NCBI RefSeq assembly: GCF_014699115.1
Contig: NZ_JACXAD010000003.1
Span: forward strand, 124,001 to 188,000
Direction of reading: 5' to 3'
Source: Hymenobacter montanus
GTDB taxonomy: Bacteria > Bacteroidota > Bacteroidia > Cytophagales > Hymenobacteraceae
Length of the DNA stretch: 64,000 nucleotides
Positions 1-8,574 of this stretch are shown one piece after another (within the stretch, counting starts at the first letter, position 1; each line of letters starts with the position of its first letter). Position numbers and translations under genes: made by a program. The notes below the pieces were generated by a model. It had not been told where the DNA came from and ran no database searches. It saw nothing but the letters and a program-made list of their open reading frames with translations.

Positions 1-922
1 CGCTTTGCACTTTAGTGTGCGAATACACCACGGGCAGCCGGCCGGCCCGGGCCGTGTCTTTGGTAATCAGGGGTCTGGCTCCCGTGACTACGGCGCGGGC
101 GTGCTCCAGGCGCCAAATAATTTCGGCCGCCCAGTCGGGTACGGCCAGCAGCGGCGGCCGCCGCTGCATGGCGGCCGCTGCTTGTCGAAAAAAATCAGCC
201 AGAGGCAGGGCTTCGGCGCTCAGAATGTACCGCTCGCCGCTCGGGGCGGGCTCGTCGAGCGCCAGGGCCAGGAGCTGGGCCACGACGTCGCGCACGTCCA
301 CGAAGTTAATCAGCCCCCGGGTGTAAAAGAGGTGCTGCTGGTGAGCGTAGCGCAACAGCCGCGTGCTGCTGCGGTCCCAGTCGCCGGGCCCCAGCACCAC
401 CGACGGGTTGACGATGACGGCCGACAGCCCTTCGGCCACGCCCCGCCACACTTCCAGCTCACCTAAGTACTTGGAAGTAGCATAAGCGGGGTGGGCGGCC
501 CCGAGGTCCCAGGTGCTCGCTTCGGTTACGGTGAGGGGCTGAGCCGGCCCGGACTCCTTGTGTGTTGCCGGCCCACCCAGGGCCGCCACCGACGACACGT
601 GCGCCAGCCGGATGCCGGGCTTTTCCAGGCAGGCATCAACCACGGCGGCCGTGCCCTGCACGTTCACGCTGAGCAGTAAATCCTCGTCTTGCGGCGCGTA
701 CGATACCAGCCCCGCACAGTGAAATACGTGGGTAACGTCGGGCGTGAGGGCCGCCCGCAGCAAATCGGTGTCGAGCAGGTCGCCGGCCAGCCATTCCACG
801 CCCGGGGCGGCCTGGGGCGGCACGGCGCCCCGGTGCAGAGCCCGTACGGCGAGGCCCCGCGCCCGCAGCGCCCGCAACAGAAAAGAACCAATGAGGCCCG
901 TGCCGCCGGTAACAAAAATCAT
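1..922 (-). CDS. NAD-dependent epimerase/dehydratase (extended SDR), 3' end cut by window
   Basis: Reading leftward from ATG at 922 the frame stays open to the window edge (at least 307 codons), so the C-terminus is missing. The protein begins with MIFVTGGTGLIGS: the TGGTGLIG motif at residues 5-12 is the NAD(P)-binding glycine motif of extended SDRs. A YATSK (YxxxK) active-site pair follows an SSVAALGG strand, and an NPSVVLGPGDW stretch matches the substrate-side loop of NAD-dependent epimerases. It lies 85 bp downstream of the PHP phosphatase and in the same direction as the Wza/Wzc genes, so it may act on nucleotide sugars for the exported polysaccharide; the substrate cannot be told. The track of open frames on the other strand here is an antisense shadow. 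Confidence 0.85.
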   Translation of the reverse strand, partial: MIFVTGGTGLIGSFLLRALRARGLAVRALHRGAVPPQAAPGVEWLAGDLLDTDLLRAALTPDVTHVFHCAGLVSYAPQDEDLLLSVNVQGTAAVVDACLEKPGIRLAHVSSVAALGGPATHKESGPAQPLTVTEASTWDLGAAHPAYATSKYLGELEVWRGVAEGLSAVIVNPSVVLGPGDWDRSSTRLLRYAHQQHLFYTRGLINFVDVRDVVAQLLALALDEPAPSGERYILSAEALPLADFFRQAAAAMQRRPPLLAVPDWAAEIIWRLEHARAVVTGARPLITKDTARAGRLPVVYSHTKVQS

Positions 923-1007
923 GGGTTGCGTCTCTGACTGCCGGGGGCGTATTAAGAAAGTTCGGACAAAAGCCTGAGCTGACCCCGAGCCCCGGCCCGG
1001 CCAGCGG

Positions 1008-1778
1008 TTAAAGGGTAGTGTTTAGCAGCGGCAGCTTAAGCAGCTTCTCGGTGTAGAGCTGGGGCAGGGTCCGGTTTAGTAAGGTTTCGGTGTGCCGCAG
1101 GTGATGGGTATCGGTGCCGACAAAATCAACCAGGGCCGCGTCGATCAACTCTTCGGCTACTCTCTTAGCGGCCGGTGAGTAGTAGCCCGCCAGGGAGTTC
1201 AGGTTGAGCTGGAGCAGCACGCCGTGGTCGTTGCGGAGCTTCTCAAGCTCGGCCAGGCGTCCGTAGAGGTAGGTATAGCGCTCGGGATGAGCCAGTACGG
1301 GCCGGTAGCCCTGGGCCTTCATCTCGAAAATGATTTCGTACAGGTTAAGCGGCTCATTCATGTACGAGGTCTCGAACAGCAGATAGCGCTGGTCGGCCCC
1401 AAAGGTGAGCATCTCGGTACCGTCGGCCAGCTTCCGGCCCAGGAACTCGTCGAGGTAGTATTCCGCGGCACAGTCGAGCTCGACATCGGCCAGTCCGGCG
1501 CTGGTCGCGGCTTCGCTTAGCTGCTGCAGGGCTGCGCGAATGCCCTCCGGTGTGTTCTTATAAAAGTCGCCCATGATGTGGGGCGTCATAATCAACTTGC
1601 GAAACCCCAGGTCCCGCAGGGCCCGGAGCAGGTCCAGGGAGTGGGCTATGGTCTCGGCCCCGTCGTCGAGGCCGGGTAGCAGGTGGGAATGCATGTCGGC
1701 CCCCAAGCTCGCCAGCGTTGGCACCGGCGCTTGGATGGCCGGCTTACTCCCAAAAAGCCGTTGCAGAAACCCCGCCAT
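1008..1778 (-). CDS. CpsB/YwqE-type PHP-family protein-tyrosine phosphatase
   Basis: 256 aa. Residues 28-32 read D-M-H-S-H followed by LLPGLDDGAET, the metal-binding opening of PHP-domain phosphatases of the CpsB/YwqE type; further family marks are TPHIMGDFYKN, an HPERY segment and a C-terminal GTDTHH. Such enzymes are manganese-dependent and remove phosphate from the tyrosine tail of the capsule BY-kinase. The gene starts 18 bp after the stop of the Wzc-like kinase, whose Tyr-rich tail is the obvious substrate, so kinase and phosphatase are very likely co-transcribed. Function assignment comes from family knowledge and context; no signal peptide or membrane helix is seen, fitting a cytoplasmic enzyme. 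Confidence 0.88.
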   Translation of the reverse strand: MAGFLQRLFGSKPAIQAPVPTLASLGADMHSHLLPGLDDGAETIAHSLDLLRALRDLGFRKLIMTPHIMGDFYKNTPEGIRAALQQLSEAATSAGLADVELDCAAEYYLDEFLGRKLADGTEMLTFGADQRYLLFETSYMNEPLNLYEIIFEMKAQGYRPVLAHPERYTYLYGRLAELEKLRNDHGVLLQLNLNSLAGYYSPAAKRVAEELIDAALVDFVGTDTHHLRHTETLLNRTLPQLYTEKLLKLPLLNTTL

Positions 1779-1796
1779 TCCGATCGAGAAATAAGG

Positions 1797-4310
1797 TTAG
1801 TTGAAAAACTTCTTCAGCTTTTCGCTGAAGGTGAGCTCCCGGGCCTCGGGCTCTTCGTAGTACCCTTGGCCGCCGTAGCCGTACCCGTACCCGTAGCCAT
1901 ACCCATAGCCATATCCGTAGCCATAGCCCGAGCCAGCGGAATTAGCATCGTTCAGGATGGTGCACAGGCGCGTGAAGTTGTTGCTGCGCATGAGCCGATT
2001 CATGTTCTTCATAAAGGCTTTGCGCGAATACTCCGCCCGCACGATGTAGAGCGGAATGTCCGCCTTGCGCATAATCAGGATGCCGTCGGTGACCAAGCCC
2101 ACCGGGGGAGTGTCAATCAGAATGACGTCATATAGCTGAAACAGCTCCTGAATCATTAGGTCGAACTTGTCGCTCAGAATCAATTCCGACGGATTAGGCG
2201 GCGTGGGCCCGGCCGAGATAAACTGCAGCGACTCGATGGAGGTCGGCTGAATACATTCCTGAATGCTGTGGCGCTCGATAAGGATGGTGCTGATACCCTT
2301 GACGTTACCCGCCCCAAAGGCCAGGTTTATCTTGGGCTTGCGCATGTCCAGGTCCAGGATGATAACCCGTTGCCCCGAGAGGGCGATGATGCCGCCCAGG
2401 TTAACCGTAACGAAGGTTTTGCCTTCACCCGAGATGGTGGACGTCACCGAAATAATTCGCTTTTTCTTTGCCGAGCTGATGAAGTCAAGGTTGGTTCGGA
2501 TAGAGCGGATGGATTCGGAAATGGCCGACTTAGGGTTCTTGTCAACCACCAGCCGGGATACTTCCATCTTTTCCTTGTCGTAAGTCGGAATGATGCCCAG
2601 CACCGACGCGCGGGTGTTGCGTTCCAGCTCCCGCACGTTCGAGATCGTATTATGCATGAAGTAGCGGACCGTAATCAGCCCCAACCCCATAAATAAGCCG
2701 CCGGCCAAGCCAATGGCGTACACCAGCAGCCGATTAGGAGAAATCGGCGCGGCGGGTGGCGAAGCGGGTGATAAAATCTGAAAATCGGCCGTGGTACCCG
2801 CTTTCTCGATGTTGAACTGCACCTTGCGGTCCATCAGCTGCAGGAAAAACTTGTCGTAGAGCTCCAGCGGTCGTTGCAAGCGGGCCAACTCGGTTCCTTT
2901 GGCCGGTAAGTCGCGCAAGGTGCCGTTGAGCTCGCCGCGCTGCTGGTTGAGCCGGTTCAGTTCGCTGCGCAACAGCTTCTGGTTCTGCAGCAGCAGATTC
3001 TGCACGCTGGCCCGCACGAACTCGATATCGGCCTTATTGCGCTTTACCGGCTCAGTCTTGTCGGTATAAGAACGCAAAATCCGGCGCAGATTCCACTGCA
3101 AGTTGTTCAGTTCATTGAGCTGCTGCACCAGTTGCGGATCTTCGATGCCCGCAATGGTCGGCATGCTTTCCTCAACCGTTTGGTTTTCGTTGCTGGTAAT
3201 GCGGTCTCGGCGGGCCATCTGCGCTATTTCGGCGAGGAGGCTCATCTTATCGACTAGCTTGAGCCGGTCGGCCTCCAGCTTTTCCATTTTCTCGGTAACC
3301 GTTGCCAGCTCGCCCTTGGTGTCGTACGTCCCCGTCTTTTGCACGAACTTCTGCAGGCGGTCCTCGGCCCGCTCCAGGTTCTGGCCGTTCTCGTCCAGGA
3401 TCTGGTCCAGAAAACGAAGCTGGCGGGTGGTTGCTTCCGACTTGCGGGCCAGCTTTTCCGCCAGGTACACCGAGTCTATTTTGTTAACAATGTCCTGCGC
3501 TTTGCTGGGATTGAAGTCATTAAACGTAATCTGAATGGTATTGGCATCGGGGTTGACAATCTCAACCGTCAGATTTTTGTCCAGATACGCTTTTATCGTG
3601 TTGTCGTTCTGAATGGTGAAATGATAGTTGGCTTCCCGGGCAAGGTCGTTCAATTCGCTGGTGCCCAGTACTTGCAGGGTAATACCGGGTAACTTGATGG
3701 TTTGCCCCAGCTCGTATTCGCCGCTCACCGGCCGGTTCGGGCCGATAAACTCCAGACTGAACCGGTTGGGAGCGGTGAATTTCAAATCAAACTTGCGGCC
3801 GTATAGGGTTGGGTCGGTAATGCGGTATTTCACTTGAAAGGGCGAAACACCGTACAACTCCGATTCCAGCACCGTCCCTTGCACGTAGTAGTTTACGTCT
3901 AGGGCCAGAAAATCCTTGAGGCGCTGGTAGATAATATCCGACTTGATCAGCTCGACCTCCCCGGCTAGTTTGGTGGAGCGGGTTTTATCGGGCGTGGTAG
4001 GCACCATTTGGCCGGCCAAGCCGAGGGCCGTCCCCTCATTCCGCTCGTCAATTTTCAGCAGCGACGCCGATTTGTAAACCGGTTTGGTGTAGCGCAAATA
4101 CAGCCAGGAGGCCGTTACGCCCAAGGCCAGCAACAGCAGCATCCATAGCAGGCTCCGGCGGGCCACCAGCACGAGGGTAGCAATATCCAGGCTGATGGCG
4201 TCGTCCTCGTCGTCGGTTCCGACTGCGGTGGGCGGCTCCGGAAGGCCGGACGCTCCGCCCGTGGCGTTGCGGATGAGCTCCTCTAGTTCCGTGTTTTCGT
4301 TTGTAGCCAT
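1797..4310 (-). CDS. Polysaccharide co-polymerase / tyrosine autokinase (Wzc-like BY-kinase)
   Basis: 837 aa. An acidic cytoplasmic N-terminus is followed by a membrane helix at about 53-74, a long periplasmic Wzz-type domain with coiled-coil character (roughly 250-480), a second helix (LLVYAIGLAGGLFMGLGLI) and a cytoplasmic kinase domain. Walker A is SGEGKT at 627-632, Walker A' is DLDMRK near 653-658 and Walker B is DVILIDTPP at 728-736. The C-terminus carries nine Gly-Tyr repeats (795-812) plus GYYEE, the Tyr cluster that BY-kinases autophosphorylate. It sits between the Wza-like exporter (66 bp upstream) and the PHP phosphatase (18 bp downstream). Role by family: controls chain length and export of capsular or exopolysaccharide. 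Confidence 0.93.
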   Translation of the reverse strand: MATNENTELEELIRNATGGASGLPEPPTAVGTDDEDDAISLDIATLVLVARRSLLWMLLLLALGVTASWLYLRYTKPVYKSASLLKIDERNEGTALGLAGQMVPTTPDKTRSTKLAGEVELIKSDIIYQRLKDFLALDVNYYVQGTVLESELYGVSPFQVKYRITDPTLYGRKFDLKFTAPNRFSLEFIGPNRPVSGEYELGQTIKLPGITLQVLGTSELNDLAREANYHFTIQNDNTIKAYLDKNLTVEIVNPDANTIQITFNDFNPSKAQDIVNKIDSVYLAEKLARKSEATTRQLRFLDQILDENGQNLERAEDRLQKFVQKTGTYDTKGELATVTEKMEKLEADRLKLVDKMSLLAEIAQMARRDRITSNENQTVEESMPTIAGIEDPQLVQQLNELNNLQWNLRRILRSYTDKTEPVKRNKADIEFVRASVQNLLLQNQKLLRSELNRLNQQRGELNGTLRDLPAKGTELARLQRPLELYDKFFLQLMDRKVQFNIEKAGTTADFQILSPASPPAAPISPNRLLVYAIGLAGGLFMGLGLITVRYFMHNTISNVRELERNTRASVLGIIPTYDKEKMEVSRLVVDKNPKSAISESIRSIRTNLDFISSAKKKRIISVTSTISGEGKTFVTVNLGGIIALSGQRVIILDLDMRKPKINLAFGAGNVKGISTILIERHSIQECIQPTSIESLQFISAGPTPPNPSELILSDKFDLMIQELFQLYDVILIDTPPVGLVTDGILIMRKADIPLYIVRAEYSRKAFMKNMNRLMRSNNFTRLCTILNDANSAGSGYGYGYGYGYGYGYGYGYGGQGYYEEPEARELTFSEKLKKFFN
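1875..1928 (-). repeat. In-frame 6-bp repeat coding (Gly-Tyr)x9 in the kinase tail
   Basis: Nine consecutive GGN-TAY codon pairs encode the Gly-Tyr tail of the BY-kinase. The units differ at third positions (TAT/TAC, GGC/GGG/GGA), so the DNA is an imperfect microsatellite. Unit loss or gain would keep the frame and change the number of tyrosines. Confidence 0.9.
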
Positions 4311-4376
4311 TATGATGCTAGCGCCAATTTCAGGCCTTCAGTAAATATAGTAGCAATGGAGGGTTCACTGCTTTGC

Positions 4377-5306
4377 CTATCGACGGAGCTGACTGATAAT
4401 AAAATAGGTAGTAGTTAAGAGTAACGAAGCAACGCTGAGAACAGGACCAAAATCCGCTAACGCATCGAGCAGCGGGCGGCGGATGGGTTCCACGTAAATT
4501 ATATCATTCGGCTCTATCTGCAGGTTAGCCCGCCGCATGCCATCAAGGGTCGATAAGTCAATTTGCTGCACCCGGGGGTTCTTCAGGTCGCCCCGGATAA
4601 TGCGAATGTTATTGGCCCGGCCGCCGTTGCGGTATAGGTTGCCGCTATTGCCACCCCCCCCGTCGATGCCGCCGGCTAAGGCCAGTACTTCCAATAGGTT
4701 CATGTTGTCGTTAGTGAGCGAAATAACCTGCCCACCAGGAGCCCCCAACACAAAAACCCGGTTGTTAGTTACGCGCGTGGTCACGAAAGCATCTTTGTAG
4801 AACTCGTTGTAGCGCAAGGCCAGCACGCTATCGGCTTCGAGCAGAGTCAGGCCGCTCACCCGCACCCGGTTGATGAGAGGCAACACCACCGTGCCGTTGG
4901 CTTGCACCAGAAAGTCGGCCCCGCCGCTGGCCGGGCCGGCGCCCTGGCCGACATTACGGGTACTGCCGCGCCCGGTAGTTGGCGCCGGGGCCGTTCCTCG
5001 GCTCGGCAGCCCGCCGCCGGGCTGGCCAAACTGCAGCTCGCCGTTGGGGTCAAGAATGCGCTCCCCTTTGTTGGTATTCAGGCGTACTTCCAGGAAATCG
5101 TTGGGCTGAATGACGTAATTGCGCTCGCTTCGGTTAATGGCCAGGCGCAGCTTGGCGCTATCGAGCTGCCGGCCCTTGCTATCGGTAAGCTGGAATAAGG
5201 TGCGCTGGTTATAGTATTTAGTCGTGACACACGACGAAAAAAGCAGCATGGCGGGCAGTAAGAGCAGCCCAAGGTGCCCGAGGCGACGAAAAAAAAGTTT
5301 CGGCAT
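4377..5306 (-). CDS. Polysaccharide export outer-membrane lipoprotein (Wza-like)
   Basis: 309 aa from the ATG at 5306; a longer reading would need a TTG three codons upstream and adds nothing. The N-terminus is a lipoprotein signal with lipobox LFSSC, lipidated Cys at residue 26. The body has the polysaccharide export domain (NDFLEVRLNTNKGERILDPNG... then FLVQANGTVVLPLINRVRVSGLT) and SLBB-like segments (FVLGAPGGQVISLTNDNMNLLEVLALAGGI in two parts), with a C-terminal membrane helix (VLSVASLLLTTTYFII). A low-complexity Gly/Pro/Thr loop interrupts the export domain around residues 95-125. First gene of the leftward operon with the Wzc-like kinase, so it probably forms the outer-membrane export channel. 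Confidence 0.9.
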   Translation of the reverse strand: MPKLFFRRLGHLGLLLLPAMLLFSSCVTTKYYNQRTLFQLTDSKGRQLDSAKLRLAINRSERNYVIQPNDFLEVRLNTNKGERILDPNGELQFGQPGGGLPSRGTAPAPTTGRGSTRNVGQGAGPASGGADFLVQANGTVVLPLINRVRVSGLTLLEADSVLALRYNEFYKDAFVTTRVTNNRVFVLGAPGGQVISLTNDNMNLLEVLALAGGIDGGGGNSGNLYRNGGRANNIRIIRGDLKNPRVQQIDLSTLDGMRRANLQIEPNDIIYVEPIRRPLLDALADFGPVLSVASLLLTTTYFIISQLRR

Positions 5307-5555
5307 GAAGGCCAATTAGAGCGAAAACAAACGTGAAAACGGAAAAAGCGGTTAGCAGAACCAGATTTCCCTCCAAAAGGCCCAAAAGTAACCATTCTGT
5401 AGTGCCCATTCAAAAACAAGCCCTTAGGCACCCTGCCGCGGTAGCGGTTTACAACGGCGTTAATCGTAGTTTTACGGAGCCAAAACCAGCAGTTGATGGT
5501 TGTGCTAAACATCGCTCTTACTTTTTATCCCAAAATCCCACCCATTCTCTTTACT

Positions 5556-6701
5556 ATGGAAGTTGTAGCCACCGAAAACCAAGCCATGATCGCGCAGATG
5601 GTGCGCGATTTTGGCGCCCAGCACATCAAGCCCAACATGATGAAATGGGACGAAAGCCAAGAGTTTCCCATCGACGTATTCCACAAGCTTGGGGAGTTGG
5701 GCCTGATGGGCGTGCTGGTGCCGCAGCAGTACGGGGGCTCGGGCTTCGGGTACGCCGAATACGTAACGGCCATTGCCGAGCTGGCGAAGATTGACGGTAG
5801 TATAGGCCTGAGCATGGCGGCCCACAACTCGCTCTGCACCGGCCACATCTTGCAGCACGCTTCCGAAGCCCAGAAGCACAAGTACCTGCCCAAGCTGGCC
5901 TCGGGCGAGTGGATTGGGGCTTGGGGCCTGACCGAGCCCAATACTGGTTCCGACGCGGGTAACATGCGCACTACCGCCGTACTCGACGAAAGCGGCGAAT
6001 ACTACATCATTAATGGCGCCAAAAACTTTATTACGCATGGCAAGTCCGGCCACGTGGCCGTGTTGATTGCCCGCACTGGCGAAGTGGGCGACTCCCACGG
6101 CATGACGGCTTTTATCATTGAGCGGGGTACGCCCGGCTTCGAGGGGGGGCGCAAGGAAGACAAGCTGGGCATGCGCGCTTCCGAAACCACGGAGATGATT
6201 TTTACTGATTGCCGCGTGCCCAAGGAAAATGTCATTGGCCAGGTGGGGGAGGGCTTCGTGCAGTCGCTCAAGGTCCTCGATGGGGGCCGCATCAGCATCG
6301 CGGCGCTCAGCCTGGGCATCGCGCAAGGCGCCTTTGAGGCCGCCCTGCAGTACAGCAAGGAGCGCCAGCAGTTCAACCAGCCCATCAGCAACTTCCAGGG
6401 CATCGCCTTCAAGCTGGCCGACATGGCTACCGAAATTGAGGCTGCCAGCCAGCTCACGTACCGGGCCGCCGACATGAAAGACCGCGGCCTGAACGTGAAT
6501 TTGGAATCGGCCATGGCCAAGCTGTACGCTTCGGAGGTGAGCGTACGCGTAGCCAACGAAGGAGTGCAGATTTTTGGCGGTTATGGCTATACCAAGGACT
6601 ACCCCGCCGAGAAGTATTACCGCGACGCCAAGCTGTGTACCATTGGCGAGGGCACCAGCGAAATCCAGAAGTTGGTAATTGCCCGGGCCCTGCTGAAATA
6701 A
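5556..6701 (+). CDS. Acyl-CoA dehydrogenase
   Basis: 381 aa from ATG at 5556 (MEVVATENQ); the open frame extends 21 codons upstream but those residues do not belong to the family. Features of the flavoprotein family: N-terminal helical domain, [15 protein letters not shown] at the FAD/substrate strand domain, [16 protein letters not shown], and the C-terminal signature [19 protein letters not shown] containing the catalytic-region Glu and FAD-contact residues. It should catalyse alpha,beta-dehydrogenation of a short- or medium-chain acyl-CoA in beta-oxidation or branched-chain amino acid breakdown; chain preference cannot be told. Transcribed divergently from the Wza-like gene, apparently monocistronic. 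Confidence 0.93.
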   Translation: MEVVATENQAMIAQMVRDFGAQHIKPNMMKWDESQEFPIDVFHKLGELGLMGVLVPQQYGGSGFGYAEYVTAIAELAKIDGSIGLSMAAHNSLCTGHILQHASEAQKHKYLPKLASGEWIGAWGLTEPNTGSDAGNMRTTAVLDESGEYYIINGAKNFITHGKSGHVAVLIARTGEVGDSHGMTAFIIERGTPGFEGGRKEDKLGMRASETTEMIFTDCRVPKENVIGQVGEGFVQSLKVLDGGRISIAALSLGIAQGAFEAALQYSKERQQFNQPISNFQGIAFKLADMATEIEAASQLTYRAADMKDRGLNVNLESAMAKLYASEVSVRVANEGVQIFGGYGYTKDYPAEKYYRDAKLCTIGEGTSEIQKLVIARALLK

Positions 6702-6818
6702 GATCCCTAGAGGTAACGGGACGTCCGCTCCTGGTCGCCGACACCCGTTAAATCTGTGATTCAGGGGGAAACCACAAAAAAATCTGCTTTTCCCGTCGCA
6801 ATCCAGCAAATCTGTAGT

Positions 6819-6826
6819 TATCTTTG
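6819..6826 (+). promoter_or_regulatory. Bacteroidota -7 element TATCTTTG for rpsU
   Basis: TATCTTTG matches the TAnnTTTG consensus of the Bacteroidota primary sigma factor and lies 49 bp before the rpsU start codon. Confidence 0.6.
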
Positions 6827-6875
6827 CGGCCCGATTTACTCGGCTTCCCTCTGAAAATCTCCCTCACTCCCTGAT

Positions 6876-7070
6876 ATGATTATCATTCAAATCAAAGACA
6901 ACGAATCGGTTGACCGCGCCCTGAAGCGCTTCAAAAAGAAGTTTGAGCGCACCGGCGTGCTGAAAGAGCTGCGTCGTCGGACCTTCTTCCAGAAGCCCAG
7001 CGTTACGGAGCGCAAAATGAAGCAGAAGGCGGTGTACAAGCTCGCCACCTACGGCCAGCCGAACGAATAG
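6876..7070 (+). CDS. rpsU: 30S ribosomal protein S21
   Basis: 64 aa, the usual size of S21. The sequence [19 protein letters not shown], then [16 protein letters not shown] and a basic [15 protein letters not shown], matches the S21 family throughout. S21 sits on the 30S platform; in Bacteroidota it is part of the complex that occludes the 16S anti-Shine-Dalgarno tail, consistent with the scarcity of clear SD sequences in this window. It heads the rpsU-xerC-hpf neighbourhood common in this phylum and has its own promoter and a strong terminator at 7100-7140. Confidence 0.97.
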   Translation: MIIIQIKDNESVDRALKRFKKKFERTGVLKELRRRTFFQKPSVTERKMKQKAVYKLATYGQPNE

Positions 7071-7099
7071 TCTACTTTTTCGGGTGCCATTAGCCTGGT

Positions 7100-7140
7100 A
7101 AAACCGGCTGATTTGCCAGCAGAGCAAATCAGCCGGTTTT
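7100..7140 (+). terminator. Intrinsic terminator after rpsU
   Basis: 17-bp perfect stem (7100-7116 with 7124-7140), 7-nt loop, ending in a T run. It separates rpsU from the recombinase gene. Confidence 0.85.
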
Positions 7141-7188
7141 TTCGCGTTCGTACCGGAAAGATTTGCTTGCCGGAAAATAAAAAAGCAC

Positions 7189-7195
7189 TACTTTG
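7189..7195 (+). promoter_or_regulatory. Possible -7 element TACTTTG for the recombinase gene
   Basis: TACTTTG, a one-base-shorter variant of TAnnTTTG, preceded by TTTG at 7162-7165 (23 bp apart), fitting the phylum's -33/-7 spacing. It lies 38 bp before the ATG at 7234 and after the rpsU terminator. Confidence 0.4.
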
Positions 7196-7233
7196 GATGC
7201 CCGGCCCAAACGCCGGGCATTTTCGGTGTTGGC

Positions 7234-8112
7234 ATGGATGCTTTTTTCGATTTCCTGCGCTTTGAGCGGCGTTACAGCTCCCATACCGTCCTTTCGTACC
7301 AAACCGACCTCGGTCAGTTCGCGGCATACCTGAAGGCGGCCTACGACTTGGCCGACCCTGCCGAGGCTACGCACCCGCTCATTCGCGGCTGGGTAGTGGA
7401 GCTCATGCAACAAAATCTGGACCCGCGCACCGTAAACCGTAAGGTTGCCTGCCTGCGCTCGTACTATAAGTTTCTGCTGCGCGCCGGGCGCATTGCCACC
7501 AACCCGATGTTGCGCATCAAAGCCCCTAAAATGGCCAAGAAGCTGCCCGAGTTCGTGCCCGAAGAAGCACTGAATAGCCTGCTAAACTCGTTTGAGTTCG
7601 GCGACGACTTTGCCGGACAGCGCGACCAACTGGTGCTGGAAATGCTGTACGGCACGGGCATTCGCTTATCCGAGCTCATCGGCATTCACGCCGACGACGT
7701 GAGCCTGGGCGCCAGCACGGTGCGCGTTACCGGCAAAGGCAACAAGCAGCGGCTGGTGCCATTGAACCCGTCGTTGAAGGCAGTGATTGAGCGCTACCAG
7801 GCCCGGCGGGCTCACGAGTTTGGAGCGGTGGCCGGCCCGCTGCTACTCACTGACAAGGGAGAGCCCATGTACGAAAAGTTTGTTTACCGCACGGTGAAGC
7901 ACTACCTGAGCCAGATTACCACGTCGAGCGCCCAGCAGCACCCGCACGCCCTCCGGCACGCTTTTGCCACTCACTTATTGGGCAAGGGAGCTGACCTTAA
8001 TTCCATTAAAGAGCTGTTGGGCCACGCCAGTTTGGCGGCTACTCAGGTGTACACCCACCTGTCCGTCGACCGCCTGAAATCCGTATTTGAGCAAGCCCAC
8101 CCCCGGGCGTAA
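7234..8112 (+). CDS. xerC: Tyrosine recombinase of the XerC/XerD type
   Basis: 292 aa, the usual Xer length. N-terminal SAM-like core-binding domain (residues 1-95) and C-terminal catalytic domain. All catalytic residues can be seen: Arg144 (GTGIRLSEL), Lys168 (TGKGNKQRL), His238 and Arg241 (HALRHAFATHLL), His264 (LLGHASL) and Tyr273 (QVYTHLS). The position between rpsU and hpf is the conserved place of the chromosomal Xer recombinase in Bacteroidota, so a role in resolving chromosome dimers is more likely than a mobile integrase. The symbol is by homology class; XerC versus XerD was not resolved. Confidence 0.88.
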   Translation: MDAFFDFLRFERRYSSHTVLSYQTDLGQFAAYLKAAYDLADPAEATHPLIRGWVVELMQQNLDPRTVNRKVACLRSYYKFLLRAGRIATNPMLRIKAPKMAKKLPEFVPEEALNSLLNSFEFGDDFAGQRDQLVLEMLYGTGIRLSELIGIHADDVSLGASTVRVTGKGNKQRLVPLNPSLKAVIERYQARRAHEFGAVAGPLLLTDKGEPMYEKFVYRTVKHYLSQITTSSAQQHPHALRHAFATHLLGKGADLNSIKELLGHASLAATQVYTHLSVDRLKSVFEQAHPRA

Positions 8113-8150
8113 GTTTCCTTTACCCTTTTACCTTCTTAATCAATTCCTTT

Positions 8151-8450
8151 ATGAAAGTACAGATGCACTCGGTGCACTTCGACGCCGACAAGAAACTACT
8201 TGACTTTGTTCAGCAACGTCTCAATAAGCTCGAGACTTTTTACGATAAAGTAACCGGTGGCGAGGTAATTATGCGCCTTAACAACAAGGATGGTAATGAG
8301 AACAAAACCGTTGAGATAAAGCTCCTGGTGCCCGGAACGACGTTGTTCAGCCAGGAAGACGCCGCCTCGTTCGAAGCCGCCGCCGACGCCGCCGCCGAAA
8401 GCCTGCGCCGCCAGATTACCCGGTACAAGGAAAAAACACTGAGCCACTGA
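8151..8450 (+). CDS. hpf: Ribosome hibernation promoting factor / RaiA family
   Basis: 99 aa, the short HPF/YfiA form without the C-terminal dimerisation domain. The start MKVQMHSVHFDADKKLLDFV is family-typical, followed by the beta-strand pair around the conserved variable-loop region and a basic C-terminal helix (SLRRQITRYKEK). Binds the 30S decoding region in stationary phase. It begins 38 bp after the recombinase stop and is followed by a clear terminator, so the two probably share a transcript. The rpsU, xerC, hpf order is a phylum-level synteny; the tRNA/tuf genes that often follow elsewhere are not present here. Confidence 0.93.
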   Translation: MKVQMHSVHFDADKKLLDFVQQRLNKLETFYDKVTGGEVIMRLNNKDGNENKTVEIKLLVPGTTLFSQEDAASFEAAADAAAESLRRQITRYKEKTLSH

Positions 8451-8491
8451 TTCAGCCGTAAGTTAATTGCTACTAGCTAGTAGCATCTTGA

Positions 8492-8527
8492 AAAAAGCCC
8501 CGCCTGATCAGTCAGGCGGGGCTTTTT
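8492..8527 (+). terminator. Intrinsic terminator after hpf
   Basis: 16-bp perfect stem (8492-8507 with 8512-8527), 4-nt loop, A-rich on one side and T5 on the other, so it can serve both hpf and the convergent metK. Confidence 0.88.
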
Positions 8528-8574
8528 GTTTCGGAGGAGTAACCTCAGCTAGTGCCAGCTCAGTTACCAGCTAC

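Noticed and set aside
5505..6809. 434-codon open frame on the minus strand
   Set aside because: Antisense to the acyl-CoA dehydrogenase; open only because GC-rich third positions avoid stops. No domain seen.
7234..8112. Integrase of a mobile element
   Set aside because: The tyrosine recombinase sits in the conserved rpsU-hpf context with no attachment repeats or cargo, so a chromosomal Xer role is more likely.
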